From Actinomycetospora soli (GTDB lineage Bacteria > Actinomycetota > Actinomycetes > Mycobacteriales > Pseudonocardiaceae), in the NCBI RefSeq assembly GCF_021026295.1, contig NZ_JAJNDA010000011.1, positions 124,001 to 188,000 of the forward strand: a stretch of DNA of 64,000 nucleotides. Reading direction: 5' to 3'. Both the position numbers and the translations under genes were made by a program. Shown here piece by piece: positions 55,003 through 64,000 of this stretch. The stretch's first letter is position 1. Each line of letters starts with the position of its first letter. Under the pieces are notes generated by a model that saw only the letters and a program-made list of their open reading frames with translations, made no database searches and was not told where the DNA came from.

Positions 55003-56007
55003 GTGGCACGCCCCGATCCCCGTCAGGCCGCGCAGGCGGCAGCCCTGTCCTCGGCCATGGCCGGGGCCGTCGACCTCTCCGGGCTGAAGGCCCGCGCCGA
55101 GCAGCGCTCGTCCCAGCAGGCGCGCCCGGCCGCGCCCGCGGCGCCGCCCGGTGACGGCGCCGCGCCCGCGGTCCCGCCGGCCGGCTCCTTCGTCATCGAC
55201 GTCACCGAGGACACCTTCCAGACCGAGGTCCTCGAGCGGTCCATGACCGTGCCCGTCGTCGTGGACCTCTGGGCCGAGTGGTGCCAGCCCTGCAAGCAGC
55301 TCTCCCCGACGCTGGAGAAGCTCGCCGCCGAGGGCAACGGCGCCTGGATCCTCGCCAAGGTCGACGTCGACGCGAACCCCCGCATCGCGCAGATGTTCCA
55401 GGTCCAGTCGATCCCGACGGTGTACGTCGTGGTCGCGCAGCAGCCGGTCACCTCGTTCTCCGGGGTGCAGCCGGAGGAGCAGCTCCGCGGCTGGGTCGCC
55501 CAGATCCTCGACGCGCTCCGCGACCGCATGCCTGGCATCGCCGAGGCCGAGGCGCGGGGGCCGGCGCAGGAGTCGGCCGAGCCGGTGCCCGAGCCCGAGG
55601 ACCCGCGCTTCACCGCCGCCGAGGAGGCCCTCGAGCGCGGGGACTACGACGCCGCGATCGCCGCCTACGAGCAGATCCTCGCCTCCGAGCCCGCCAACGC
55701 CGAGGCGCAGGCCGCGCTCTCGCAGGTGCGGTTCATGGCCCGCGCCGAGTCCGCCGACCCGTCGGCGATCGCCGCGGCCGACGCCGCCCCCGACGACGTC
55801 GCCGCGCAGAAGGCCGCGGCCGACGCCGAGCTCGCGGGCGGTCAGGTGGAGGCCGCGTTCGACCGGCTGGTGAAGACCGTGCAGCGCACGGCCGGCGAGG
55901 ACCGCGACGCGGCCCGTGAGCACCTCGTGTCGCTGTTCGAGCTGTTCGCACCGGACGACCCGCGGGTCACCACGGCCCGCCGCGCGCTGGCCCGGGCGCT
56001 CTACTAG
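55003..56007 (+). CDS. thioredoxin-TPR protein (YbbN-like)
   Basis: 334 residues. Ala/Pro-rich N-terminus (1-60), thioredoxin domain (about 62-170) with active site [11 protein letters not shown], then tetratricopeptide-type helices (about 200-334, [20 protein letters not shown]). Related to the co-chaperone YbbN/CnoX, which in E. coli binds hypochlorite-stressed proteins. Orthologue position matches Rv1324. Convergent with the DUF1275 gene, stops overlapping by 4 nt. Confidence 0.92.
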   Translation: MARPDPRQAAQAAALSSAMAGAVDLSGLKARAEQRSSQQARPAAPAAPPGDGAAPAVPPAGSFVIDVTEDTFQTEVLERSMTVPVVVDLWAEWCQPCKQLSPTLEKLAAEGNGAWILAKVDVDANPRIAQMFQVQSIPTVYVVVAQQPVTSFSGVQPEEQLRGWVAQILDALRDRMPGIAEAEARGPAQESAEPVPEPEDPRFTAAEEALERGDYDAAIAAYEQILASEPANAEAQAALSQVRFMARAESADPSAIAAADAAPDDVAAQKAAADAELAGGQVEAAFDRLVKTVQRTAGEDRDAAREHLVSLFELFAPDDPRVTTARRALARALY

Positions 56008-56675
56008 GCCCGTTCCCGACGACGGGTCTCCACGGCGATCGCGGTCAGCGCGACCAGCACCGCGACCGCCGGGACCAGGCCCGCGGAGCGACCCGTCGTC
56101 AGGGTGAGCGCGGCGCCGACGGCGGCCCCGCCGGCGAACGAGAGCACGATCCCGGCGAGCACGCCGAAGCGGCGGCGGGCGTCCGGTGCGCGGTCGGCCC
56201 ACCAGGCCGCGAGCTCCGCGACCAGGCTGCGCAGGTTCCCCGTGGTGACGGTCGCGTTGTAGGGGACGTCGCCGACCTTCTTGAACGTCGACACCTGCAG
56301 GGCGGCGACGAACGCGACCGCGACGGTCACGACGACGTTCGGCAGGGCGACCAGGGCGACGACCGCGAGCACCAGCGCCTCGAGCGTGAGGACCACCCGC
56401 GCGGGACGGCGCAGGGTCGCGCGGGCCCACGGCCGCGCCAGCGACTCCGCCACCGCCAGCCCGACGAGGAACGACAGCAGCGGCGGCACGTGGCGCAGGG
56501 CCTCGCCGATCTCGCCGCGGACCAGCCCGATCGCCAGCAGCACGACGTTGCCGGTCTGGGCGTTGGCGAACACGCCGCCGTAGCCGACGTAGGTGTAGGC
56601 GTCGAGGTAGCCGCCGACCGCGCTGAGCAGGAACCCCACCCCGATCGCCTCGGGGTGGTGGCGGATCGTGGCCAT
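56004..56675 (-). CDS. DUF1275 (YoaK) family membrane protein
   Basis: 223 residues with six predicted membrane segments. Typical opening [29 protein letters not shown] (split here) and TTGNLRSL motif in [14 protein letters not shown]. Function unknown. The ATG at 56675 follows the stop of the metallopeptidase gene by 7 nt, so the two are likely cotranscribed. Confidence 0.9.
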   Translation of the reverse strand: MATIRHHPEAIGVGFLLSAVGGYLDAYTYVGYGGVFANAQTGNVVLLAIGLVRGEIGEALRHVPPLLSFLVGLAVAESLARPWARATLRRPARVVLTLEALVLAVVALVALPNVVVTVAVAFVAALQVSTFKKVGDVPYNATVTTGNLRSLVAELAAWWADRAPDARRRFGVLAGIVLSFAGGAAVGAALTLTTGRSAGLVPAVAVLVALTAIAVETRRRERA

Positions 56676-56682
56676 CGGCGGG

Positions 56683-58035
56683 TCAGCGTAGGGCGAGGCA
56701 GCGGTCCGCGCCGCCGTCGACCCCCTGCCGGAAGTCGGCGATCCGCGCGTAGGCGGTGGTGTCGGCGACCGCGCCGTCGGTGGCGGTCGCCGCGTCGTCG
56801 CTGCGGCGCAGCAGGTTGACGGCCTCGTCGAGGTCGCCGGGGGAGAGGCTGAAGTCCGACCCGGGCGCGCCCACGTCGGCGGTGTAGGCCCCGGCCAGGC
56901 AGAGCGCGGCGCGGCCCGCGGCCGCACCCGTCGTCGGGCGGTCGAGCGCGGCGAGTGCGGCGAGCGCGTAGCGGGAGGCGAGCAGCGTGCCGCTCGCGTA
57001 GTCGCCGAGCCCGTCGTGGATGCCGTCCAGGGCGTCGTCGGACTGGATCACGCCCCCGGCGCACAGGCCCACCGCCCCCTGCCCGCAGGCGTCGCGACCC
57101 TGTCGGATCGTCGGGGTGGTCCACTGCCCGCCCTGCGCGCGGACGAAGCCGCCGAAGAACCGGTCGAGGTCGGTGCCCATGGCGCGCAGGAGGTCGGGCA
57201 GCGGCAGGTTCCCGCCGCTCTGCGCGTCGGACAGGGTGGAGAACGCCTGCTGGGTGAACGAGCGGTTCTGCAGCGTCATCCGCGCGCAGGACCCGACGCC
57301 GTCGGCGAAGCCGCTCTGGAACGAGGACACGCGGTCGAACGCGTTGCCGTGCGCGCGGTCGTCCGTGGCGTCGGTGCCCACCGGGTCGCGGAAGGTGATG
57401 AGCGCGCTCATCGCGGCGTCGACGCCGGCCTCGCCGGTGCGCAGGTCGGGGGTCTCCCCGTCGCGCACCGCGCGCAGGAACGAGCCCGCGTAGCAGTCGG
57501 CCTGGCCCTCGGACAGGATCGTCGGCGCCCCGGAGCCGAGGCTCGCGCTGGTCGGCACGACGTCGGCGAGCCGCTGCTGGATCGCGTGGCCGAACTCGTG
57601 CGCCAGCACGACGACGACCGCCGAGTCCCCGAACTCCTCGCGCAGCACCGGTATCAGGGCCGCGCGGTCGTAGGCGATGACGTCGGCCCGCGGGCAGTAG
57701 AACGCGTTGCCCTCGACCTCGTCGGTGGACTCCGTGCAGGGCGGCGGCGGCCCGGGCCGTGAGGAGTCGACCGAGAAGTAGCCCTTCGGCGGCACGAACC
57801 GCTGCCCGTCGGCCAGCCGCGGGAACTGCTCGCCCCACCAGCCCTCGAGGTCGCGGAGCACGGCGGCGGCCAGCCGGTCGTCGTCGGACCCGTCGTTGTC
57901 CCGGACGAACTCCGGGTCGAGCCCGGCAGAGACCTGCGGACCCGCGAACGCCCGCCCGTCGACCGCCGAGGCGCACCCTGCGGTGAGCAGCACGGCGAGC
58001 ACCGCCACCACCGCGAGCACGACCCGGATCCGCAC
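56683..58035 (-). CDS. neutral zinc metallopeptidase lipoprotein
   Basis: 450 residues. Signal peptide with lipobox (VLAVVAVLAVLLTAGCASA), then a PF04228-type domain: IAYDRAALIPVLREEFGDS, zinc motif LAHEFGHAIQQR (about residue 160) and LSEGQADCYAGSF with a second metal-ligand region. The long Gly/Asp-rich C-terminus has several Cys. Start: GTG at 58035, placed by the signal peptide and a CACACT hexamer 6 nt upstream. Confidence 0.87.
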   Translation of the reverse strand: MRIRVVLAVVAVLAVLLTAGCASAVDGRAFAGPQVSAGLDPEFVRDNDGSDDDRLAAAVLRDLEGWWGEQFPRLADGQRFVPPKGYFSVDSSRPGPPPPCTESTDEVEGNAFYCPRADVIAYDRAALIPVLREEFGDSAVVVVLAHEFGHAIQQRLADVVPTSASLGSGAPTILSEGQADCYAGSFLRAVRDGETPDLRTGEAGVDAAMSALITFRDPVGTDATDDRAHGNAFDRVSSFQSGFADGVGSCARMTLQNRSFTQQAFSTLSDAQSGGNLPLPDLLRAMGTDLDRFFGGFVRAQGGQWTTPTIRQGRDACGQGAVGLCAGGVIQSDDALDGIHDGLGDYASGTLLASRYALAALAALDRPTTGAAAGRAALCLAGAYTADVGAPGSDFSLSPGDLDEAVNLLRRSDDAATATDGAVADTTAYARIADFRQGVDGGADRCLALR

Positions 58036-58100
58036 CCGATCAGTGTGCGGGAGCCGGGTCGCCCGTGGGGGCCGAACCGGGCGAATCGCACTCCGGCGAC

Positions 58101-58157
58101 GGCAGGAACGCGTCGTTGCTGCCACTGGCCGCACGCAACGACGCTCTCCTGCCACGG
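58101..58157 (+). repeat. dispersed ~55-bp repeat family, copy C
   Basis: Contains CGTTGCTGCCACTGGC, then GCAACGACGCTCTCCTGCCA. Lies between the metallopeptidase start and the glgB stop. Confidence 0.7.
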
Positions 58158-58166
58158 AGGAGGGGC

Positions 58167-60428
58167 CTACGACCCCTCGTGCACCAGCCAGAGCATCCCC
58201 GAGGCCGGCAGGGTCATCTCCGCCGACGCGGGGCGCCCGTGCTGCGGCACGGACGCGGCGAACACCGAGCCGAAGTTGCCGGCCCCGTCGCCGCCGTAGA
58301 TCTGCGCGTCGGTGTTGATCACCTCGCGCCAGCGGCCGGCCTTCGGCATCCCGACCCGGTAGCGGTCGTGCACGATGCCGGCGAAGTTGGCCACGCAGAC
58401 CACGTCGGGGCCACCCGTCGGATCGTGCCGGACGAACGAGAAGACGTTGCCGCCCGCGTCGTTGGCGTCGATCCACGAGAAGCCGGCCGGGTCGTTGTCG
58501 GCCGACCAGAGCGCGTCGTGCGCGCGGTACGCGGCGTTGAGGTCGGTGACGAGGCGGGCGACCCCGGCGTGCAGCGGGTCGTCGAACAGCTCCCAGTCCA
58601 GGGACCGCTCCTCGGACCACTCCCGGACCTGCCCGAACTCCTGGCCCATGAACAGCAGCTGCTTGCCCGGGTGCGCCCACATGTAGGCCAGCAGGGCGCG
58701 CAGCCCGGCCGCCTTGCCGTGGTCGCCGCGGCCCATGTCGGGCATCCGCGTCCACAGCGAGCCCTTGCCGTGCACCACCTCGTCGTGGCTGAACGGCAGC
58801 ACGTAGTTCTCCGACCAGGCGTAGGTCAGGGAGAAGGTCATCTGGTTGTGGTGGTAGCCGCGGTGCACCGGGTCACGCATGACGTAGTCGAGCGTGTCGT
58901 GCATCCAGCCCATGTTCCACTTCATGCCGAACCCGAGGCCGCCGAGGTGGGTCGGGCGGGTGACGCCGGGCCAGGCGGTGGACTCCTCGGCGATCGTCAC
59001 GACGCCGGGGTGGTGCTTGTAGACGGTCGCGTTGAACTCCTGGAGGAACGAGACCGCCTCGAGGTTCTCCCGCCCGCCGTACTTGTTGGGCGTCCACTCC
59101 GAGCGCGAGTAGTCCAGGTAGAGCATCGAGGCCACCGCGTCCACGCGCAGCCCGTCGACGTGGAACTCCTCGAGCCAGTACAGGGCGTTCGCGACGAGGA
59201 AGTTGCGGACCTGGGAGCGACCGAAGTCGAAGACGAGCGTGCCCCAGTCGAGCTGCTCGCCGCGGCGCGGGTCGCCGTGCTCGTAGCAGGGGGTGCCGTC
59301 GAAGTGGGCCAGTGCCCACTCGTCGCGCGGGAAGTGCGCGGGCACCCAGTCGACGATCACGCCGATCCCGGCCCGGTGCATGGTGTCGACGAACGCGCGG
59401 AAGTCGTCGGGCGTGCCGAAGCGGCTGGACGGCGCGTAGTACGAGGAGACCTGGTAGCCCCACGAGCCGCCGAACGGGTGCTCGGCCACCGGCAGCAGCT
59501 CGACGTGGGTGAAGCCGCGCTCGGTGAGGTAGCCGACCAGCTCGTCGGCCAGCTCGGCGTACGTCAGCCCCTGCTTCCACGAGCCGGCGTGCAGCTCGTA
59601 GACGCTCATCGGCTCGGCGTGCGGAGACGAACGGGCCCGCTGTGCCATCCATGCCTCGTCGTCCCAGGTGTGGGTCGAGGCGGTGACCACCGAGGCGGGG
59701 GTCGGCGGCAGGTCGGCGGCGAAGGCCATCGGGTCGGCCTTGTCCAGCCAGACGCCGGTGTGGGTGAGGATGCGGAAGCCGTAGCGGGTGCCGAGCCCGA
59801 CGCCGGGCAGGAACACCTCCCAGACACCGGAGCCGAGCGCGCGCATCGGCGTGGCGACGCCGTCCCAGCTGCCGTGCTCGGGCGCCCAGTCGCCGACCAC
59901 GCGCACGCCACGGGCGTTCGGCGCCCAGACCGTGAACGACGTGCCCTCGACCGGCCCGGAGGGCGTCGGCCAGCGGCGGAAGTGCGCGCCCAGGGCGTCC
60001 CAGAGCCGCTCGTGGCGGCCCTCGCCGATGAGGTGCAGGTCGACCGGGCCGAGGACGGGGGAGAAGCGGTACGGGTCGTCGACGATGCGCTCGACGGCGT
60101 CGCCGTGGCTGTCCCCACCGGACTCGTCGGTCGTCCGGAGCGCGAGCCGGTAGTGCGGCAGCGGCCCCGGCACGGCGCCGGCGAACAGCCCGGAGGAGTC
60201 GACGGGGGCGAGCGGGTAGCGACCCGCCGTCGGGCCGGCCTCGACGACGACGTCGACCTCGTCCGCGCCCGGCTGCAGGGTCCGGACCACGACGGTGCCG
60301 GGGTTCTGCGGGCGGCGGTGCGGGCCGAGCACGCTGTGCGGGTCGCGGTGCGCGCCCTCGACGAGCAGGTGCACGTCGAGCTCGCCGGGGGCGACGGGCA
60401 ACGGGCCGGGCGCGGTGGGACGGGTCAT
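58167..60428 (-). CDS. glgB: 1,4-alpha-glucan branching enzyme
   Basis: Forms alpha-1,6 branches in glycogen or alpha-glucan; GH13. 753 residues: N-terminal carbohydrate-binding modules (about 1-225), catalytic barrel with nucleophile in [17 protein letters not shown], acid/base region VTIAEEST, and [12 protein letters not shown], then a C-terminal beta domain. The ATG at 60428 fits the family N-terminus; the longer frame has no support. Follows maltokinase by 71 nt on the same strand. Confidence 0.94.
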   Translation of the reverse strand: MTRPTAPGPLPVAPGELDVHLLVEGAHRDPHSVLGPHRRPQNPGTVVVRTLQPGADEVDVVVEAGPTAGRYPLAPVDSSGLFAGAVPGPLPHYRLALRTTDESGGDSHGDAVERIVDDPYRFSPVLGPVDLHLIGEGRHERLWDALGAHFRRWPTPSGPVEGTSFTVWAPNARGVRVVGDWAPEHGSWDGVATPMRALGSGVWEVFLPGVGLGTRYGFRILTHTGVWLDKADPMAFAADLPPTPASVVTASTHTWDDEAWMAQRARSSPHAEPMSVYELHAGSWKQGLTYAELADELVGYLTERGFTHVELLPVAEHPFGGSWGYQVSSYYAPSSRFGTPDDFRAFVDTMHRAGIGVIVDWVPAHFPRDEWALAHFDGTPCYEHGDPRRGEQLDWGTLVFDFGRSQVRNFLVANALYWLEEFHVDGLRVDAVASMLYLDYSRSEWTPNKYGGRENLEAVSFLQEFNATVYKHHPGVVTIAEESTAWPGVTRPTHLGGLGFGMKWNMGWMHDTLDYVMRDPVHRGYHHNQMTFSLTYAWSENYVLPFSHDEVVHGKGSLWTRMPDMGRGDHGKAAGLRALLAYMWAHPGKQLLFMGQEFGQVREWSEERSLDWELFDDPLHAGVARLVTDLNAAYRAHDALWSADNDPAGFSWIDANDAGGNVFSFVRHDPTGGPDVVCVANFAGIVHDRYRVGMPKAGRWREVINTDAQIYGGDGAGNFGSVFAASVPQHGRPASAEMTLPASGMLWLVHEGS

Positions 60429-60499
60429 CGGTGGTGCGACTCCGGGATCGGGTGCGGGTGCGGTTCTCCTACCCGGACGGCGGGGGCTCCGAACCAGGC

Positions 60500-61954
60500 T
60501 CAGGCGCCGGCGGGCCCGTCCGGGGCGCTCACGAGCCGGGTCATCGACCGGAGCGGGATCGCGAGCCAGTTCGGCCGGTTGCGGGTCTCGTAGAGGACCT
60601 CGTACACGGCCTTGTCGAGTTCGTAGGCGCGGAGCACGGCCATCTGGTCGCGCGGGTCGGTGCCCGCGATCTCCGCGTAGCCGTCGCAGAACGCGGAGCG
60701 GTTCCGGTCGGCCCACTCCTGGGCGCGCCGCTGCAGGTAGGCCGGCGCCTCCGCCCCGGTCTCCCACTCGGCGAGCTGGTGGAACGCCGCGTAGTCGAAC
60801 GAGCGCAGCATGGCCGCCACGTCGCGCAGCGGGGAGTCGGGCCGGACCCGGTCGTCGAGGGGGCGCGAGGGCTCGCCCTCGAAGTCGATCGCGAGCCAGC
60901 CGCGCGGGGTGCGCAGCGTCTGGCCGAGGTGCAGGTCACCGTGGACGCGCTGCACGTCCAGGCCGTCGGCGGCGGTCACGCCGCGCAGCACGCGGGCGAT
61001 GGCGTCGCGCTGCTCGGCGACGGCGGGGGCCGACGCCGACGCCCGGTCGAGCCGCTCGAGCATCCAGTCCGCCACCGCGGCGACGCCGTCGGCGCCGAGC
61101 CGCTCGGTGCCGAGGGCCCGCGCCAGCTCGATGTGCACGCTCGCGATGGTCCTGCCCAGCCGGTGGGCCTCGCCCGCGAAGTCGCCGCCGACCTCGTCGG
61201 GCCGCAGGTCGCCCTCGGCGAGCAGGTCGCGCACGCTGGTCAGCGCCATCGACCAGCCGTCGGCGGAGTTGGCGGCGTAGCTCTGCAGCATCGCCACCGT
61301 CATGGGCTGCGGGCCGTCGTCGCCGGCCAGCTCGCCCTCGATGGCCCCGAGCAGCGGGGCGACCTCGCCCGAGCGCTCGCGGCCGAGCGCGCGGTGCAGC
61401 TCGAGGTCCGGGTTGAGTCCCGGCGTGGCGCGGCGGAACAGCTTCATGATCGCGCGCTCGCCGTAGATCACCGACGAGTTGGACTGCTCGCTGAGCAGCG
61501 GGCGACCGGGCCCGACGATCGGCGCCTCGGTCGCGGGCTCGGGGACGAACCGCAGCGAGCCCACGGTCGTGTCGGAGACGATCAGCGAGAGCAGCAGGCG
61601 GCTGATCTCGCCGTCGGCGAGGCCGTCGTAGACCACGCGGTCGCCGGCACGGCCGATCACGGCGTGCTCGAGGTCGCCGGGCAGGTCCGGGCGCGAGCCG
61701 AGCAGCAGCTGGAAGCGGTCCTCGGGCCCGTCGTCGGTGAAGGACACCGCGATCACCGCGTGCGCGACGGCCGGCACGGCGTCGGCGGGCGTGACGTCCT
61801 GGTGGCCGACGAGGCGCACGGCGGCGATGGTGCGGTCCTTGGCCGCGAACCAGCGCTGGTCGGGCAGCCACGTGGTGATGGCGGGCAGCAGGGCGTCCAG
61901 GGTCGCGTCCATGGGGTCGAGCTCCGCTCCGCGTCGTCCTCCGGTGCCGGCCAT
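60500..61954 (-). CDS. mak: maltokinase
   Basis: ATP-dependent phosphorylation of maltose to maltose 1-phosphate, the donor for GlgE. 484 residues. N-terminal cap ([19 protein letters not shown]) and aminoglycoside-kinase-like core with catalytic loop [15 protein letters not shown] and metal motif [15 protein letters not shown]. The ATG overlaps the treS stop by one base, so TreS and Mak should be made together; in mycobacteria they form a complex. Confidence 0.94.
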   Translation of the reverse strand: MAGTGGRRGAELDPMDATLDALLPAITTWLPDQRWFAAKDRTIAAVRLVGHQDVTPADAVPAVAHAVIAVSFTDDGPEDRFQLLLGSRPDLPGDLEHAVIGRAGDRVVYDGLADGEISRLLLSLIVSDTTVGSLRFVPEPATEAPIVGPGRPLLSEQSNSSVIYGERAIMKLFRRATPGLNPDLELHRALGRERSGEVAPLLGAIEGELAGDDGPQPMTVAMLQSYAANSADGWSMALTSVRDLLAEGDLRPDEVGGDFAGEAHRLGRTIASVHIELARALGTERLGADGVAAVADWMLERLDRASASAPAVAEQRDAIARVLRGVTAADGLDVQRVHGDLHLGQTLRTPRGWLAIDFEGEPSRPLDDRVRPDSPLRDVAAMLRSFDYAAFHQLAEWETGAEAPAYLQRRAQEWADRNRSAFCDGYAEIAGTDPRDQMAVLRAYELDKAVYEVLYETRNRPNWLAIPLRSMTRLVSAPDGPAGA

Positions 61955-63726
61955 CAGCGGTCCTGCGCGGGCTGGATCGAGAACCAGTAGAAGCCGTGCC
62001 CGGGCAGCGTGAGCAGGTACGGCAGCTCGCCGATCGCCGGGAAGGGGACGCCTCCGGTCAGCTCGGTGAGCGTCCAGTCCTTCCAGGCGATCAAGTCGAG
62101 CTCCACGGGTTGCGGGAATCGGGACATGTTGTTGACGCACAGCACGACGTCCTGGTGCCCGTCGGCGTCGACCGTCTGCCGGACGTAGCTGAGCACCGAG
62201 GAGTTCGACCCGCCGAGCTCGTGGAAGTCGCCGAGCCCGAAGGCGGGGTGCTGGCGGCGGATCTCGATCATCCTACGGTTCCAGTGCAGCAGGCTCGCGC
62301 TGGAGTTGGACTGCGCCTCGACGTTGACGGCCTGGTAGCCGTACACCGGGTCCATCACGATGGGCAGGTTGAGCCGGCCCGGGTCGCACGTGGAGAAGCC
62401 CGCGTTGCGGTCCGGCGTCCACTGCATGGGGCTGCGGACACCGTCGCGGTCACCCAGCCAGATGTTGTCACCCATCCCGATCTCGTCCCCGTAGTAGATG
62501 ACGGGGCTACCCGGGAGGGACAGCAGCAACGCGGTGAACAGCTCGAGCTGGTTGCGGTCGTTGTCGAGCAGCGGGGCCAGCCGGCGGCGGATGCCGATGT
62601 TGGCCTTCATGCGCGGGTCCTTGGCGTACTCCGCGTACATGTAGTCGCGCTCGTCGTCGGTGACCATCTCGAGGGTCAGCTCGTCGTGGTTGCGCAGGAA
62701 GATGCCCCACTGCGCGTTGTGCGGGATCTCCGGGGTCTGCGCCAGGATCTCCGAGATCGGGAACCGCGACTCGCGCCGGACCGCCATGAAGATGCGCGGC
62801 ATCAGCGGGAAGTGGAACGCCATGTGGCACTCGTCGCCGCCGGCCTCCGCGTCGCCGAAGTACTCCACGACGTCGGCGGGCCACTGGTTGGCCTCGGCGA
62901 GCAGGATGCGGCCCGGGTACTCGTCCTCGATGACCTTGCGGCACCGCTTGAGGAACGCGTGGGTCTCCGGGAGGTTCTCGCCGTTCGTGCCGTCGCGCTC
63001 GAACAGGTAGGGCACGGCGTCGAGGCGGAAGCCGTCGATGCCGAGGTCGAGCCAGAACCGCAGCGCGTCGATCATCGCGTCGCAGACGGCCGGGTTGTCG
63101 AAGTTCAGGTCGGGCTGGTGGGAGAAGAAGCGGTGCCAGAAGAACTGGCCGCGCACGTAGTCGTAGGTCCAGTTCGACGCCTCGGTGTCGACGAAGATGA
63201 TCCGCGCGTCGGGGTAGCGCGTGTCGTCGTCGGACCACACGTAGTAGTCACCGAACGGCCCCTCGGGGTCGCGCCGCGACTCCTGGAACCACACGTGCTG
63301 GTCGGACGTGTGGTTCATGACCAGGTCGGTGATCACGCGGATGCCGCGCGCGTGCGCCTGGTCGACGAACTCGACGAAGTCCTCGACCGTGCCGAAGTCC
63401 GGCAGCACCTTGCGGTAGTCGCGGATGTCGTAGCCGCCGTCACGTAGCGGGGAGTCGTAGAACGGCGGCAGCCACAGGCAGTCGACGCCGAGCCACGCCA
63501 GGTAGTCCAGCTTGTCGGTCAGCCCGCGCAGGTCGCCGAAGCCGTCCCGGTTCGAGTCGGCGAACGCCCGGACCAGGACCTCGTAGAAGACCGCGCGCTT
63601 GTACCAGTCGTCCTCGACCGGGAGCTGGCGGGCGCGGCGGAAGTCCTCGGCACTCGGCTCGACGACCTCGTGTCCCGGTTCGGTGACGTGGGTGCTGGTG
63701 GGCGCGCTGGTGGTCCCGTCGTTCAT
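61954..63726 (-). CDS. treS: trehalose synthase (maltose alpha-D-glucosyltransferase)
   Basis: Isomerises trehalose and maltose; GH13. 590 residues. Seen: [34 protein letters not shown], nucleophile region [30 protein letters not shown] and [13 protein letters not shown]. The ATG at 63726 has TACCGT 8 nt upstream. First gene of treS-mak-glgB, feeding maltose 1-phosphate to the GlgE pathway; glgE itself is not in the window. Confidence 0.96.
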   Translation of the reverse strand: MNDGTTSAPTSTHVTEPGHEVVEPSAEDFRRARQLPVEDDWYKRAVFYEVLVRAFADSNRDGFGDLRGLTDKLDYLAWLGVDCLWLPPFYDSPLRDGGYDIRDYRKVLPDFGTVEDFVEFVDQAHARGIRVITDLVMNHTSDQHVWFQESRRDPEGPFGDYYVWSDDDTRYPDARIIFVDTEASNWTYDYVRGQFFWHRFFSHQPDLNFDNPAVCDAMIDALRFWLDLGIDGFRLDAVPYLFERDGTNGENLPETHAFLKRCRKVIEDEYPGRILLAEANQWPADVVEYFGDAEAGGDECHMAFHFPLMPRIFMAVRRESRFPISEILAQTPEIPHNAQWGIFLRNHDELTLEMVTDDERDYMYAEYAKDPRMKANIGIRRRLAPLLDNDRNQLELFTALLLSLPGSPVIYYGDEIGMGDNIWLGDRDGVRSPMQWTPDRNAGFSTCDPGRLNLPIVMDPVYGYQAVNVEAQSNSSASLLHWNRRMIEIRRQHPAFGLGDFHELGGSNSSVLSYVRQTVDADGHQDVVLCVNNMSRFPQPVELDLIAWKDWTLTELTGGVPFPAIGELPYLLTLPGHGFYWFSIQPAQDR

Positions 63727-63734
63727 CGCGCGCC

Positions 63735-63740
63735 ACGGTA
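63735..63740 (-). promoter_or_regulatory. -10 hexamer of treS
   Basis: TACCGT on the minus strand, 8 nt before the ATG at 63726; leaderless arrangement. Confidence 0.5.
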
Positions 63741-63802
63741 GTGGTCCGACCCGCCTCCGCGCCGCACCGGAGGCCGTCGGTGCCCGATGTGTCGGGTTCG
63801 CC

Positions 63803-64000
63803 TCAGCGCTCACGCGGGGGGTCGGCGGGTGCGCCCTCGATGACCATCGGCGCGTCCTCCGGGCCCTCGCGCCGCGCGGTGGGGCCGGTTCCCCCGATCA
63901 CGACGACGGACGGGGTCATCCGGGCGCTTCCGGCCCGGACCGCACGGGCGGCCGCGCGCCGGGCGAGGGCGCGGCGCACCGGCGGGACCAGCAGCACGAG
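63803..64000 (-). CDS. fxsA: probable FxsA-family membrane protein (C-terminal part only)
   Basis: The frame is open to the window end, so only about 66 C-terminal residues are seen. It begins in a hydrophobic segment followed by [20 protein letters not shown], then a Gly/Pro-rich tail ending [15 protein letters not shown]. The LLxPPVR turn and an IEGxxxD-like tail fit actinobacterial FxsA proteins. Tentative because the diagnostic N-terminus is missing. Confidence 0.5.
   Translation of the reverse strand, partial: LVLLVPPVRRALARRAAARAVRAGSARMTPSVVVIGGTGPTARREGPEDAPMVIEGAPADPPRER

Overview
The window is a stretch of very GC-rich, coding-dense actinobacterial chromosome. Codon use is strongly biased to G/C third positions, GTG starts are frequent, and almost every gene has an open antisense shadow frame. 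Gene order from argS to the DUF2550 gene, then the PduO adenosyltransferase, murA, nucS, the epimerase, the thioredoxin/TPR protein and glgB, follows the order I know from Mycobacterium tuberculosis (argS-lysA-thrA-thrC-thrB-rho-rpmE-prfA-prmC-sua5-wecA-atp). The ethylmalonyl-CoA pathway enzymes, glyA beside wecA and the fused cydDC point to a Pseudonocardiales-type organism, probably Pseudonocardia or a near relative. The genus is inference.

Layout. 1-7.3 kb: 3' part of a DUF3105 membrane protein (minus), then argS-lysA-hom-thrC-thrB with stop/start overlaps or very short gaps. 7.3-12.4 kb: rho with its own promoter and a long leader, a strong terminator, rpmE, prfA, prmC. 12.4-17.9 kb: stand-alone tsaC (Sua5), a divergent GNAT gene, then a compact tsaE / tsaB-tsaC fusion / tsaD cassette, and glyA. 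17.9-27.6 kb: wecA and the complete F1Fo ATP synthase operon (two AtpI-like genes, atpBEFHAGDC) plus DUF2550. 27.7-30.8 kb: unknown protein, PduO-type cobalamin adenosyltransferase, murA with the fosfomycin-insensitive Asp, and a small membrane protein. 30.9-46.8 kb: ethylmalonyl-CoA mutase, a lipoprotein, a 14-residue-repeat protein, Nudix, NucS, HIT protein, aldehyde dehydrogenase, a tandem-fused 3-hydroxybutyryl-CoA dehydrogenase, DoxX and CBS membrane proteins, a FilP/DivIVA-like coiled coil, crotonyl-CoA carboxylase/reductase, epimerase and MeaB GTPase. 46.7-53.9 kb: BlaR1/BlaI-type pair divergent from cydAB-cydDC. 53.9-64 kb: MarR regulator, thiamine-binding protein, thioredoxin-TPR protein, DUF1275 protein, zinc metallopeptidase lipoprotein, then glgB-maltokinase-treS (minus) and the 3' end of a probable fxsA.

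How it fits together. Three metabolic themes dominate: aspartate-family amino acid synthesis; energy conservation (ATP synthase, cytochrome bd); and C4/C5 acyl-CoA metabolism (3-hydroxybutyryl-CoA to crotonyl-CoA to ethylmalonyl-CoA to methylsuccinyl-CoA, with B12 support from PduO and MeaB). Trehalose/maltose-1-phosphate/glycogen genes close the window.

The most unusual items are: the self-contained t6A-type cassette with a TsaB-YrdC fusion; a dispersed ~55-bp intergenic repeat family (four copies); several large palindromes at gene ends; the 10-mer ACCCGTCGTC, found 11 times on the two strands; and at least 14 genes with a TANNNT hexamer 6-9 nt upstream of the start codon, which indicates widespread leaderless transcription. 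No rRNA, tRNA, CRISPR array, insertion sequence or phage gene was recognised. The only gene-free stretch over 300 bases is the rho leader (7271-7581).
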